DNA of 64,000 bases. It comes from Symsagittifera roscoffensis (taxonomy: Eukaryota; Xenacoelomorpha; Acoela; Convolutidae). Location of the stretch: assembly GCF_963678635.1 (NCBI RefSeq), contig NC_087066.1:44751624-44815623 (forward strand). The letters run 5' to 3'. Made by a program: the position numbers and the translations under genes. Below the pieces are notes generated by a model. The model saw only the letters and a list, made by a program, of their open reading frames with translations, was not told the origin of the DNA and made no database searches. Positions 43,970 to 56,866 of the stretch are shown here, piece by piece (within the stretch, counting starts at the first letter, position 1; each line of letters opens with the position of its first letter).

Positions 43970-45260
43970 TATATTGGAAATTAGATCTGCATTCTTTGAC
44001 TGTGCTTCGACAGCACCCAATTACAGGGTTCGTAATTACAAATTTTGCAAAAATTGTATTCAAGTTTTTTAAACAAATTTTGAAGAACCATAAAACTTTG
44101 TGAAGTTTTATTAAAGTTCTTCGAAAAATTTAAAATGAACTAAGAAACGTCACATCTGGGAAGCTAAAAGCAATTGAGCAGTCGCATTTGGACGCAAGAT
44201 TTACAACTCCTCAGAGTAATCTTACAGTACCGAACTACAACGTTGGGAAATTCAAATTTTGAGAAACTTCACGTTAAGTTTTCTAAAAAAAAAGGTATTT
44301 TGTTTTGAAATCCGGAAAAAATTTCACATCTCGAAAGCTACCAAAAATTGAGCAGTCTTATTAGATGGCAATAATCGCAAGCTTAGAAAGTACTCTGACA
44401 GCACACAACTACAGGGTTGGGAATTTCACTTTAGTGAACTATTTTGAAATTTGAGTTTTCTGAAAATTTCCAAAAAAAAATCACAAAAATCATCGTATCT
44501 CTTAAATTAAAAAAAAATTTTGAGCATTCTTAATTGGAGGCCAAATTTGCAACTCCTGAGATTACTCTGACAGCCCTCAACTACAGGTTAGGAATTTCAA
44601 ACTTTGAAAAGAAACTTAATTTAATTTTCATAAATTAAAAAAAAAATCACAAAAAAGTCATATCTGGAAAGCTGCAAGGGTTTGAGCAGTCATATTTGGA
44701 GGCAAAAATCACAACTCCTGAGAGTACCCTGAAAGAGCCTCACTACAGAGATGGTATTTTCAAGTTTTAAAAGAAATTTATACCCAATTTCTCTGAAAAA
44801 ATTTGAGAAAATCCTAAAAACCGTCATATCTCGAAAACTACAAGATTTTGAGCAAGCATATTCAGAGGAAACATTTGCAACCCCATGAGAGTACCCTCAC
44901 AGATTCCAATAACAGGATTGAGATTTTCAAAGTTTTGGAATTTTTTAACATCTAATTTTTTTGAAAATTTCGGAGAAAATCATAAAAAACGTCATATCTC
45001 GAAAACTACAAGGATTTGAGCAGCCATAATTAGAGGCAAGATTCGCAACCCCTGAGAGTACCCTCACAAAATCCAACAACAGGACAGATCTTAAACGTAT
45101 TGGAATTTTTTAAAATCTAAATTTTTGAAATTTTTTGAAAAAAAAATCATAAAAAACGTCATATCTCGAAAACTACAAGGATTTGGTTATTCGTATATGG
45201 AGGCCAGAATCGCAAAACCTGGGAAAACTCTGGCAACATCCAACTATTGGTTGCTTATTA
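43970..45260 (+). repeat. Tandem satellite, about 8 diverged units of 163-174 bp
   Basis: A recurring landmark 'catatctcgaaaactacaaggatttgagcag' starts at about 44148, 44322, 44494, 44660, 44823, 44991 and 45159, preceded by a weaker unit from 43970. Each unit continues 'atttggaggcaagatttgcaactcctgagagtaccctgacag...ccaactacagggttgggaatttcaaa'. The rightmost units are most alike, the left ones most diverged. Spacing settles at 168 bp. A shorter relative lies at 34430-34720. Confidence 0.85.
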
Positions 45261-45327
45261 CAAACCTGATGAAATAAAACTGAATTTAAACGGGAAAATC
45301 GGAAAAAAAACTTAACCATTGCAATAT

Positions 45328-45373
45328 TTTTTTGCACCTTTAACAAACTACTTTTGTTAAAGGTGCAAAAAAA
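45328..45373. repeat. Perfect short hairpin, arms about 18 bp
   Basis: 'ttttgcacctttaacaaa' is followed after a few bases by its reverse complement 'tttgttaaaggtgcaaaa'. It sits between the last satellite unit and the tail sequence shared with 34890-35080. Confidence 0.75.
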
Positions 45374-45712
45374 ATACGTTGAAAAAGCTTAAACATGGCG
45401 AGATAGTGACGCCTGCATTTAAATATATAATAGATAATAGATTTGACAGCAGAAAGTTTAAAAAATTAGGAGACGGGTAGACAGACAATCAAATTAAGTA
45501 AAAAAAGCAGGTATACAGACAGACGGACTTAATTTGGCCTCGAAAAAAAATTAATTAACGACTTAATTAACGACCTTGCCGAAAACTAAACTAAAAATTT
45601 TCTTAAGCATTGCAATATATGATATAGCTTAAACATGAAAAAATTCTTTCATTAAACATGCAAAACTATTATGCTTAAGCGTGGGAGATAGCTGTCACTA
45701 GCATTTAAATAT

Positions 45713-45737
45713 AGTATAGATAGATAGATATAGATAC

Positions 45738-45770
<33 letters not shown>

Positions 45771-45777
45771 TAGATTC
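45713..45777. repeat. (GATA)n microsatellite
   Basis: Runs of 'tagatagatagata' with two interruptions, following 'catttaaatatagta'. A shorter 'ataatagataatagat' and 'gacagac' patch lies at 45428-45530 after the other copy of the same tail sequence, so a microsatellite may be a regular end of that repeat family. Confidence 0.85.
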
Positions 45778-48700
45778 AACTTATATGGGTAATTAAAACA
45801 ACCTAAATGTACCAACATCACCAGTGAACCTTTTGCAAAAGTCAGTTCAAAAGAAAAACACTTTTTTGGATATTTCTCACTGGAGATCAAATAACGACGG
45901 AAAGCTTTACAATTATGATTTACTGGACCCAATTCGACGTTTAGTTTTGGTACCTGACACGCCGCAAAAAAATTCCTTCTCACCTTCGGTTATTGAAATA
46001 ACCGTTAACCCTAATATCAACCCAACAAAAACACGAAGATCTATCACCCAGCCAAACGTTGTTATTTAACTTGAGGAAATAAAAAAAAAAACATTCAAGT
46101 AGCTGCACCGGGAAATAATTAAGAAAAATCGTTATATGAGAGCAAAATAGCACAGCCAGCGAAACGTTTTGCAAGTTGCACATAATATTCCAATCAGGTA
46201 CCTTTGTTTGAAAAATTAAGAAAGATAAAAAAAATCTACCAGAAATTAAGCATCACTATAAACTATTTATCCTGCATCTGCACAACCACTGTAAAAAATT
46301 GCGAGCATGATTCTTTACCGATTTAAGGTCGACAGAGGCCAGAATATGCAATTAACTTTCCCTAAGAAACTAAACATGGATAGTTAAAAAAAGAACTGAA
46401 GGAACTGGTATCTGAAAATCCGATAAAATTTGAGCAGAGGCATATCAAGCTTGAAATTGACCCAAGCTTGAAATTTTACATCAAGCTTGAAATTTTACAT
46501 CAAGCTTGAAATTATGGAGGGAATAGAACGCAGAACATCAATCGTGCCAAGACGACACAATATTTCTGGGCCAAATATGCAAAACCAAATGAAAGCGCAA
46601 AAACATTACGAAAAGTCAGAGTTAGCAACATCTCAACTCGTATGAGAAAAACTTTTTGACAAACTCAACGAGTCGGTTTTTTAAAACGTGAAGAACTTTT
46701 TTGAAAAATCACAGAAAATGTAATCAAAATTTTATCCAAAAGTTACCACTAATAATTGACATCGGAAGAATGCAGCAATTTTTCGTTCAAAAACTTTGAT
46801 TTAATGCTCCATTTTTGTACATAATTGTTCAATAAAAAAACCTTAGTCTTTACATAAAATTATTCACCAAGTCTTATTTGTACAAACCAGGATTTTCTCC
46901 GTCATATAATTGGCATTTGAAGCACAGAGGAGAACCTGATTTGCGTATCACTTGCTATACAAAAAATATGTCAGTCTTCAGGCGAACTCAAGTAAAATTG
47001 GTTGTAAAAAAACTGCAAAATAAATCAAATTTCTAAGTTTAAAATGTTTTAGCCAACCTATGATAAACTTACGATTCATAAAAACTCACTTGAAACTCAC
47101 TCCAACCACTCGGAGGAATAATTTCTGAAAAAAAAAGAGGAAAACCAGATTTTTTTTTCAGTTTTTTGCAATCACATAAGCTTTGATTTCAAACGACTTG
47201 ATTTGCAAGTGTTAAAATTTATAAAGACGATGCTTCATGCATTGCTTTCTTTTGATGAAGAGGAGATTGAAAACGCAAAATAAAATCAATATACAAAATC
47301 ACCTTATAATCGAACATCAAAACATTCGTTTATAAAAACTTCTTGGAATTCAACTAACTTTAAGAAAAGCATCAAAAACTTACAAAAAGTAGATCATTTA
47401 ACCGCGCTTTGAAATTAATAAAATCAAAATATTTTATGACTGACATTTTTTTCATCAAATAACTATATTTGAGAAAACTGGATCACTGGGCACTTTTTTA
47501 TTCCGCTGGGAAATCTGAAATTTAAAATCCATTTTCGAAAGTTTAATTCATTTACGTTTTTTCGCGCAATTTGATATTTGGAGAGCGGAATTTATAGCAA
47601 ATGAAGTTAATTTGAACTTGAACAGAAGTAAAAAGCATGACCGCGAAAAATTAAGTTTGAGCGTTACCAACTTTCCAAACTGATTTTGAAAAACAAACTC
47701 ATTTAAATTGCTAAGCGTAATCAAGATTCTCACTCACAAACACAAAAATTTGATGTTCTTATTTGGTAACGTTAGCTAGCATACAATTAAAAAGTAAAAA
47801 TGAGCAGACAAAAAATGACAGGACAATCACGAAACCGAAAAAAAAAAATCTTCAAAAAAGTACGTTATTTCTCGTTAAATCAACATTCACTGACGTTAAT
47901 TGAGCATTCAAAATCAATTAACGAGCGGCAATCAAGCTGATTTATAAAATAAGATAGACGCCATTGAGCCAAAATGAAAATGTCATAGGAAATTTTGATA
48001 CACACAATTTTGAATTTCGAAGTTTTTACTCCCAATTTCTTAAACGAGCATAACAATCTTAGAAAGAAGCATATCAAAATTAAAAACTATAGAACGGTTT
48101 TCAATTATCAATTAAATTGCTAAATAAAAAATATTGATTCTTTGAAGGAACAAAAATCCATGCTTTGAAAATGAAGCCGTCGGAAAATAAGTGCACAAAA
48201 GAAAAACACATCGAAGAAGAACAAGGTCCGACAGGGACTCGACACCCAGACCTGTCGCCTGTAAAAAAAATTTTACACAGAGCCCAAGCCGACCTCAGCG
48301 CCACTTGTGATAAAGTACAAAACAGTCACTAAATCGAGAAAAAAGAAATGCCGAAACCTATCAAAGCGTAATAAAGAAATATCAAAAACTCACACCGAGA
48401 CAATAAGAAGGTAAAAATAGAATAAAAAACTTTCCAAGATGTAAAAAAGCCAAAAATACCTGAACGGAAAATCATAAGGCCGAAAAAAAAGACTTATCAA
48501 CTAATAAATAGTATTAATCCTCCCATTCCTCTAAATACAATCAAAAAAAATTTTGCTGATCAAACGACAAAAAATGAGGCTAATAAACTGATATAAAATA
48601 TGCCGAAAATTATCAACCCGATAAAAAAGAAAGTTTGCAACAGAGAGACTACTGCTGCAGTTCAGATTTCATTGTGCTGAAAATATAGATCTTGAAATCG

Positions 48701-49244
48701 GAGATCATCCTGTGGACAAACTTGTTTGCGGCAAAAAATCTGTAGTACCCGCGATTCCAAAAAAAACTTGAAAACTAACTAAAAGTTGTTAAAGCCCCAT
48801 CCCCCTCAAAACGCAAACGCACACAATTTTTCTCTCATTAAACGACAAGATATGAAGCCAATAAGCCGAAATAATATGGGCCGAAGCTTCTTTAACTGAG
48901 ATAAAAAAAAAGTAAAAAAAAATGTTGAGATCTTGAAATTGGAGATCATCCTGTGGAAAAAGTTGTTTACTGGAAAAAAGTCTAGTACACAATTGCAAAA
49001 CCCATGCTTACGGGAAGGGTAAGCAAAAAAAACTGGTTCCCGATGATTACAAGTCAACTGCTCACACAAGTGAAAAAAGAACGGTTTATTTAAATTCAAA
49101 TTATATGAATTTCGCCGATTTTTTTAAACTCTGCTAAATATATTTACTATGCAAAACACTAGCTGATATATTTACTACCACTGAAAAAAATTAGATCGCG
49201 TAAGCATGCAGTTGATAGAATTGCTACACAAAAGCAGCTCTGGA
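45778..49244. other. AT-rich intergenic stretch, no convincing gene
   Basis: 3.5 kb. The longest frames are 81 codons (45824-46069 plus) and 97 codons (48806-49099 minus), both low-complexity or hydrophobic and without a domain. A 22-bp unit 'catcaagcttgaaattttac' is repeated three times at 46446-46513. At 48211-48305 the minus strand has a weak tRNA-like pattern (CGACAGG...CCTGTCG arm with GTCGAGTCCC) that may be another worn SINE head. Confidence 0.4.
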
Positions 49245-49527
49245 AAGTGCAATGAAAAAGTAGGAATAAGCCTCGAATTAGTAAACATTTGTTTACGTCT
49301 GGGATTAGATCCAGAACGTACAGATAAAAAGTCACACGCTGTAAGAGCCACGGAAGCTTAATAAATACATACACTAGCCATACATAAAGCAGAGAATAGA
49401 TCCTATGAATAGATCGTGATTATAGCAAAAGTGCCACCAAAATTAGTGAACACTTTTAATTGCGAATTGGTTAGGAAAAAAAGAATGTTCGTACTAATAC
49501 ACTTCGCTCGCTAATATAAACAGAAAA
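49245..49527 (-). mobile_element. tRNA-derived SINE-like element, copy S4
   Basis: The most continuous copy. Minus-strand order: body ('ctgtttatattagcgagcgaagtgtattag', 'gttcactaattttggtggc', 'cacgatctattcatagg'), tRNA-like head (GTGGCTCTTACAGCGTGTGAC...GGATCTAATCCC, about 49357-49302), then 'taattcgaggcttattcc'. The same order occurs in S1, S2 and S3. The anticodon arm is decayed here. Confidence 0.6.
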
Positions 49528-49769
49528 AAATCTTGTTACCGATCAGACACCACTTGCTTGTGATCAAAACTATTCAAAAACAATGGTTAATTCAAAGCTA
49601 AAATATAGACTTGTATCTGTCGAACTGTACAAATTCAACGGCATTTAATGAAGTTATTACCGCAAACAATTCATGGATACAAGTATTAAAAGATAACTTG
49701 GACCGATGGTTATATTATTAATATTCTAGTCTCAGTGCCATTAGTAAACTTAAGTGTTTCAATGTACAA

Positions 49770-49775
49770 TTTATT
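49770..49775 (-). promoter_or_regulatory. AATAAA polyadenylation signal of aconitase
   Basis: A minus-strand AATAAA lies 25 bp after the aconitase stop codon, the expected place for a short 3' UTR. Confidence 0.65.
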
Positions 49776-49800
49776 TCACTCCAGATACGCATTGTAAAGT

Positions 49801-52458
49801 TTACTTCATCGCCATTCTATTTAAAGCGGAACCTGCTTTGAACCATTCGATTTGACTGGCGTTCATTGTGTGGTTCAGCTTAATGACTTGCTTGCTTCCG
49901 TCCGAGTGTTTTAGCTCAGCTTCTACTTGCTTTCCTGGTGTCAATTTCTCGACATCTTTGAGAGTAATTTTGTCATCTGGCTTGACCTTGTCATAATCAG
50001 CGGGGTCATTGAATGTCAGGGGCAAGAGGCCTTGTTTCTTTAAGTTGGTCTCATGGATTCGGGCGAAACTCTTCACAATGACTGCTCGTCCTCCCAAATG
50101 TCGAGGCTCAAGAGCTGCATGTTCTCGACTAGATCCCTCTCCGTAATTTTCGTCTCCGACCGCAACCCAGTTAACACCCTGTGCCTTATAATATCTAGCT
50201 ACGTCTGGAACAGCGCCCATCTCTCCGGTCAGTCGGTTTGTGATTTTATTGGCCTCGTCATTTTCGGAGTTGATAGCTCCGATCATGAAGTTATTCGAGA
50301 TGTTGTCCAGATGTCCTCTGTATTTGAGCCAGGGACCAGCAGCGCTTATGTGATCAGTCGTGCACTTTCCCTTGACTTTGATGAGCACTGTCATGTCTTC
50401 ATACGACTTGGGACTAAACTTGTCAAAGGGCGACAGAAGTTGTAGCCGCTGTGATTCGGAGTCAACATTGACACTTAGACCTGATCCATCCTCAGGAGGA
50501 GCCTAAAATTAACAATTGCATTGATCAAACTAGAAAAATTATAAATCGCCACCCTATTCCATTTCTTTCATTTTTCGCCACAATTCAGATAATCGAGTGC
50601 AAAGCCGAATTGATTATAAAGACACAAACGTCCTGGAGCTTAGTTGATCCATCGCTGAATAAGACTAATTTAATAAATGACAAAAAATGTATCTCACCTG
50701 GTATGTATCAAGTCCGGGATCGAATCCCTTAGATGGTAGGCCATCTCCACTAGGAGGCTGCAGCTTGAACTTTGACCCATCAGCAGCAGTCAACTCATCG
50801 GTCATTGGATTGAACTCCAAAGTACCTCCAAGAGACAACGCGGTTACAATTTCAGGTGACGCGACAAAACAATGTGTAGCCGGGTTGGCATCATTCCTTC
50901 CAGTGAAGTTTCTGTTGTATGATGTGACGATGGTATTCTTCTCTCCCTTCTTCTTTCCGTCAGTTCCACTTCTGTCCCATTGACCGATGCATGGTCCACA
51001 AGCGTTCGCCAAGACCACACCTCCGATTTCAGCGAGTAATTTTGCTTGTCCATCACGCTCAATTGTGGCTCTGATCTGTTCAGATCCGGGCGTCACTGTA
51101 AAGTGAGTCTTGCATTTCACACCTTTGTCCAGTGCCTGTTTTGCAATGCTCGACGACCGGTTCATATCTTCGTAACTTGAGTTTGTGCAGCTTCCAATTA
51201 GCGACACACTTATGTCTAGAGGCCAGTCGTTTTCTTTTGCGGTTTTGCCTAGCTTCGAAATAGGCGTTGCAAGATCGGGAGTAAAAGGTCCATTAATAAG
51301 TGGCTCAAGTTCGCTGAGGTTGATCTCAATGACCTGAAACACCCAAGATGAGTTAACTACATATAGCAAAAACCAAGAAATCAGCAGTATATCATTAATT
51401 GAAAACTTTAGCTTACTTCATCGTATCTGCAATTTGCATCTGGAGACAGTAAATTGTAATTATCTCTGGCCAAGTTAGCAATGTCAGCTCGGTTGGTTGC
51501 CTTCAAGTATTCGTCCATTCTCTCATTGTAAGGGAAAACCGAAGTAGTAGCTCCAATTTCTGCACCCATATTGCAGATTGTGCCCATTCCAGTACACGAT
51601 ATGCTTTTCACTCCTGGTCCGAAATACTCAACAATGGCTCCAGTCCCCCCTTTTACTGTCAAGATACCAGCCACCTTTAGGATAACGTCCTTTGCTGCAG
51701 TCCATCCAGACATTTCTCCGGTCAAATGAACTCCGATGACCTTGGGGCATTTCAGTTCCCACGGTATATCGGCCATTACATCCACAGCGTCTGCTCCACC
51801 CACGCCAATTGCCAAGGACCCTGATCAAAAGAAAAAATAGGCGCTACTGAATTATTTATGAAGATTAATTAAAAATCCATTACTTACCGAGACCGCCACC
51901 ATTTGGCGTATGACTATCGGTTCCGATTATAAGTGCACCTGGAAACGCATAGTTTTCCAAGACGATCTGATGAATAATTCCGGATCCCGGTTTCCAGAAT
52001 CCTAGTCCATATTTCGCGCCAGCAGAAGCCAGAAAATCGTACACTTCTTTGTTTACATCTTTAGCTCTCGCCAGATCTTTCTCGCCGCCTAGTTGCGCTT
52101 CAATCAAATGATCACAATGAATTGTGCTCGGAACCGCTACCTTGGGAAGTCCACTTGAAATGAACTGCAACAATGCCATTTGTGCCGTTGCATCTTGCAA
52201 AGCAACTCGATCAGGCCTCAGTTTCAAATAACTCTCTCCACGCTCAATATCCTGGCCAGCAGGATCATCTAAATGACTGTAGAGCACCTTTTCTGAATAG
52301 GTCAAAGGTCGATCCAAACGTTTCTTCACAACCTCTAGATTCTTCTGTAGACGGTCATATGACAGCTCAGTATGGGGCTCCTGTCTGCTCATGGCTATTT
52401 TAGCCATTGCACGATTGGTAATTCGTACATAGGTAGGTAATTTTACACGGCCTAGCAT
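49801..52458 (-). CDS. ACO2: Mitochondrial aconitate hydratase
   Basis: Four exons (52458-51888, 51820-51417, 51333-50698, 50502-49801) give 770 codons, close to the 780 of vertebrate ACO2. Introns of 67, 83 and 195 nt are all GT-AG and keep the frame. The enzyme interconverts citrate and isocitrate in the TCA cycle. The [4Fe-4S] ligands are visible as the Cys in [10 protein letters not shown] and the two in [10 protein letters not shown]. Other landmarks are [103 protein letters not shown] and [18 protein letters not shown]. The N-terminus ([20 protein letters not shown]) is basic and Arg-rich, as in a mitochondrial targeting peptide. A TTTCTTTTCAG acceptor ends 5 nt before the ATG. Nothing suggests decay. 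Confidence 0.97.
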
Positions 52459-53764
52459 TATGACTGAAAAGAAATATTAGATTGATGGGTTAAATCATTT
52501 ACTAAAATGGGAAAAAACCATAACATCAATAAAACACCATCAAACTTAGAAGCTGCGGTTCGCAAACACAGGCGAGGAAAATGCAAAAAGAGCTCAAAGC
52601 AGGCATAACAAAGTTAAATTATGAACAGATTAAAAATACACCTTGAGAAGATTTTATTGAGATTAGGAGTAGTAGCAGTATTAGGGATTTTGTGTTTCCA
52701 CAAGGGGTACAGGACCCGTCAATTCACTCCTTTCAAATCACTGAAATATGTGCCAGTCGGTCATATCAGGAAGTTTGGCCTTGTTTAGGGATAAAAGTAA
52801 TTTTTCAAAAACTCGAATTGACCCTGTCATGCTCAAGTTTCTCGTGACAACTGAACTGAAAATACAAAATAAATTAGATCAGACGATTCGAGTTAGAATT
52901 GCGGGAAAGTCGACGAAAATCACGAGAGTTAAATTGCTATTCGCAATTTTACCGGAATCTTCAGTACGAGTAGGGTTGTCTTGTTCCTGATAGAGAGGAT
53001 CGAGAGTAGAAGAAAGGAAGTGCGATTGATTGGACAGGAGTGAGACTTAACTGGGAAGGTGGACAGCCGAAGCTGCCCAATGGTCCAGGACAAAAAACTT
53101 CTTGAGCAAAACCTATTCGCTTCAAACTTATTCTTCCAACCTGGTTTTTAAGGGCGTTCGCGTGTTTTAGGTATTTAGAGACTTGACCATGGGGGCGTTT
53201 ATATTTCGAGAGTGGGCGGTATTTTGGTAGTAGCGTTTAAGCTGTAGCACGGTTTGTAGTCTGATGTCGCAAGTGAACCGAATTGGCTCCGACTGAGTGA
53301 GGTAAAAAAACACAAGAGATAGTGTCCCTGACCCTTGCGCCAATGTTTATAGGGCCTATTTTTCTTAGCCTCATAGGTGATTTAAGTAGGCGACTGATAT
53401 GTAGTGTTTTTATGGCGCTCCTGGGTGTTTTTACGACATCAAGACTACCGAATCGAACCCAATTGACACAGCTCCGGGCTACATGCCCATTCTAGAGTAC
53501 CGGTGGTACGGTTCAACTGGAACGTATCCACCTTCTGGTTGTACCGTGATAGCTTTTTAAGTGAGATTGAGAAAAATTCCCCGTGCTCTTTCGGAGTGAA
53601 GGGGCAACTAGGGAAACGAGCAAGAAGAAGAAGTGTGAATTCGAGTCTTCTGAAAAGACAATAATACAAGTATGATAACATGAAAAGTATCAATAGTTTA
53701 AACAAATGCATGTATAAAACAAAAAGATAGGTCTTAATGTACGAGAATAAGAACTGTGACATTT

Positions 53765-54270
53765 CGACCCAGAGGCGTCGGGTTGGTCCCAAATTGATCC
53801 GGATAGTGTGAATATTATAGAATTGCGACAGATCTACTCAGAGGCGTCGGGTTGATTCCAAATTGATCTGGATAGAGTGAATAAGATAGGAATACGACAA
53901 GTCGAACCAGAGGCGTCGGGTGGTCCCAATTTGATCCGGATCGAGTGAATACGGTAGAAATGCGACAGATCGACCCAGAGGCGTTGTGTTGGTTCCAAAT
54001 TGATCGGGATAGTGTGAATATGATAGAAATGCGACAAATCGAACCAGAGGCGTCGGGTTGGTCCTAAATTAATCCGAATGTAGTAAATACGGTAGAAATG
54101 CGACAGATCGACTCAGAGCCGTCGGGTTGGTTCCAAATTGATCCGGATAGATTGAATATGATAGAAATGCGACAAACTGACCCAGAGGCGTCGAGTTGGT
54201 CCCAAATTAATCCGGATAGAGTGAATATGGTAAAAATGCGATGAATCGACCCAGAGGCGTTGGGCAACTA
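53765..54270. repeat. 69-bp minisatellite, about 7.5 units
   Basis: The core 'agaggcgtcgggttggt' recurs at 53771, 53840, 53909, 53977, 54046, 54115, 54184 and 54253, so the unit is 69 bp with one 68-bp step. As 69 is 23 codons, one minus-strand frame reads a repeated peptide (RRLWVDSSHFYHIHSIRINLGPT-like) across several units, broken by the 68-bp step and by stops. The array lies in the loop of the foldback element. 'gggcaactaggg' flanks it near 53605 and 54264. Confidence 0.9.
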
Positions 54271-55600
54271 GGGGAAGAAAAAAAGATAACAGACAAAAAG
54301 CGAAACAAAAAACGAAAAAGATTAGAAATAGAAACAAAAAACTCTTTAAGACATCCAAAAAAGGACAGAGGTTTTGATTTTCAGATTAGATAGATCAAAC
54401 CTTTATATTAATTAAAATAGTACACTTATACTGTTTTCAAATAAGACCAATTTTTTCGATCAGAACTGCAAATTTTCAGCAGGTGCCCGAGTTCCGGGCG
54501 TTGAAAGGGTTCTCAGACAGCCTTTTAACCTTGAAGAACCACTGGGAGACTTTGCCGGAAAAAGTGACCAGACCGAAAATCAAAGTAGTTCGCGGAACGG
54601 GGATCTGAAAAGCCAGAGAAGGCACGATTGGGAACAGACTACCAGTAGGGTGATCAGAGCAGTACAACAGTAAAAGGCGATCACCAGGGTGCACTTTTCA
54701 ACCAAACGGGTATCATTAAAGTCCACCTTATACTATAGGAGATAGATATAAAAGGGAATAAGCGTCACCCCATTGTTTTGAGAAATTGTTTTACTTGAGC
54801 AGAGCTTGGAAACAGGTTCTACGAACTTTCTCTCGAGAAGCTTAGCACCCATCGCGCATAAGGTAATTTTTTGGCTTAAGTGGGGCTAGAAATGGGGAGG
54901 CTAGAATGGGGACTGGTTAATTTGGAGGTTGGCGGTTGGAAATTGTAAAAAGGGGGCTTGCTTACAGTAACTATACAATCGAAATCGTCGATTTGCTTAT
55001 TATAGATTAGCTAGAGTCTGGAACAGTCTAAATAAAAACTCAGAACAAGAGTTGGAATGCGAAGGTACCCGATAGTAAACTCGAAACAAAGTAAGTAACC
55101 TGGCCGGATCTGGTGGGGAGATCGGAAATAGACAGTTTATGGAGCCCAATAGATGAACGCCCAATGAGAACGTTAAAAAGGGTGAGGAAAAACGCGTGAC
55201 AGTTACGTACCAGACATTTTTTTGAAAGACAGCCCTTGTCGACCCTGCTTTTTGAGCACATACATTTTTCTCCTTTTTCGTTTTTCCTTATCGACTTTTA
55301 CTATTTTTGGGACAAATTTTAGAGTTCTACGTAGATTTGGTGCATTTGCAACCAAAAAAAGGTTTAAAAACAAGGTTTATTTCAACTTGCATTGGATTTT
55401 AAAAAAGAAGGAAATTTTGAGGAAACTCAATAAATTTTTGGCAAGAAAATTGGGATTTGGGAAACTTTCAAACAAGTTTTTGAGGTGGTACGGGGATAGT
55501 GGACTAAGAATCCCAACGCTCGAGTTACCACATTGGAAAATTCTTCACATGAGTTCCGGAGGTGGTGTTTGGACAATGGATAAAGTGTGTAACAGTCGCC
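54271..55600. other. Loop of the foldback element, unrecognised
   Basis: Mixed composition. 54470-54720 is noticeably less AT-rich and open in one plus-strand frame (starting QVPEFRALKGFSDSLLTLKN), ending in stops. It may be a remnant of a coding segment picked up or once carried by the element. Nothing was recognised. Confidence 0.3.
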
Positions 55601-56468
55601 TACTTCAGTCAAATATGAGGTTAAAGAAAAATAGGCCCTATAACCATTGGCTTAAGAATCAGGGACACTATCTTTTGTGTTTTTCTACCTCGAACGGTTG
55701 AAGCCAATTCGGTTCAGTTGCAACATGAGACTAAAAAACCGTCACAGCTTAAAAGCCACTACCAAAAAACCCCCACCACTCTAGAAAATAAGAACATCCC
55801 CATACTTAGGTCTCAAAATACCCAAAAAACGCGAACGCCATTAAAAACAGCGTCGGAACAGTCCGTAAAGTTACTTTTTATTAGACAGTGAAACTTTGAT
55901 CCATTTCAGATGGATCAACCTAAAATTCTCCCTACCTCAACATAACTATCATAAAACACACTCAAGAAAACTATATTGAGTACTCGCATATCGGCACACT
56001 CGAGACACTAAATTAAAACGCAACTTGAGAATTAATGGGGAATTGAGTTTGATTCAATAAGTTCTCATCGAACAAGTTCTAGCTTGAGAATTGAGTTTTT
56101 GGTCTGGACCATTGGGATACTTCGATTGTCTACCTTTCCACTGAAGGCTCACTCTGGTCCAACTGAATATCGATGTTCTTTAGCTCGCGATTACTTTCTG
56201 TCTCCTGTCACGAATAAGACAGCTCTACTCTCTTCAAATTAAGTAACGGAAATTGCGAATAGCAATTTCCCGCTGCTAAATTTGACCACTTTACCGCGTC
56301 TTTCTTTCGGGCGTTCTGATCTTATATTTCTGAGATTTTGAGTTTTCGCGAAAAAATTGAGCATGACAGGCTCAATTCGAACTTTTAAAAAATTACACTT
56401 CACCCCAAAATTACGTTGTCCGTATTCCTCAAGGTCAAACTTCCAAATATGACCGACTGGCACATACT

Positions 56469-56866
56469 CCCCGGACTCAAGATCGATGTCCTCATCGCGT
56501 GTTGCCGTCTGCCAGTGAATCCCCAGAATTCTGAGTGTAGCTCAAGATACAGTGCCAGTGGTCATTTACATAAGTTTGCAGCAGACTTAAGTTTATCTAC
56601 ACCCCAAAATTCACAACCATGGAAAATTGTCACACTATCGCTAAACAGCAATCAAATTCTGCATACACCTGCACCTTTAATTCATGCTTTGCAAGCTAAT
56701 AAATTAAAATTTCTTTTGTCCTATCCGATCAGGAAATTGTCACGCAACATTTTGATTTATAAAATAATTATAGCTGATTAATAACAATACTTTGTTTCGT
56801 TAAAATTTCTTTTTCGTGATCTCGGATTTCATCCGAGTTCACACTCGAGCCCCTTGAGGTCTCTGC
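56469..56866. other. Spacer with a short hairpin at the 3' side of the GC-rich block
   Basis: A 121-codon plus-strand frame (56416-56781) overlaps the foldback end and has no domain. At 56821-56838 'ctcggatttcatccgag' forms a 7-bp stem just after the last stop of the minus-strand block; such short 3' hairpins are common near the ends of some mobile elements. From here rightwards the composition switches from AT-rich to GC-rich. Confidence 0.35.

Larger units (their letters stand above)
52746..56468. mobile_element. 3.7-kb foldback element with long inverted arms
   Basis: The left end 'tatgtgccagtcggtcatatcaggaagtttg' (52746 on) is inverted at the right as 'caaacttccaaatatgaccgactggcacata' (to 56468). 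The arms keep pairing inwards: 'ttcgaattgaccctgtcatgctca', 'attgctattcgcaattt', 'gggcgttcgcgtgtttt', 'aaccgaattggct' and 'acacaagagatagtgtccctga' on the left all have reverse complements on the right, down to about 53360 and 55620. Arms are therefore 600-850 bp around a loop of about 2.2 kb. No transposase was recognised. The 159-codon plus-strand frame at 55222-55701 and the 115-codon minus frame at 53445-53792 have no domain. No target duplication was found. Confidence 0.75.

Noticed and set aside
43970-45260. CRISPR-like array
   Set aside because: Units of about 168 bp are contiguous and diverged throughout, with no short constant repeat and unique spacers; the genome is eukaryotic.
45328-45373. 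Rho-independent terminator
   Set aside because: The hairpin plus A-run looks like one, but this is eukaryotic intergenic repeat sequence without an upstream gene.
50053-51062. Open frames antisense or out of frame to aconitase (130, 98 and 72 codons)
   Set aside because: Shadows of the conserved aconitase exons.
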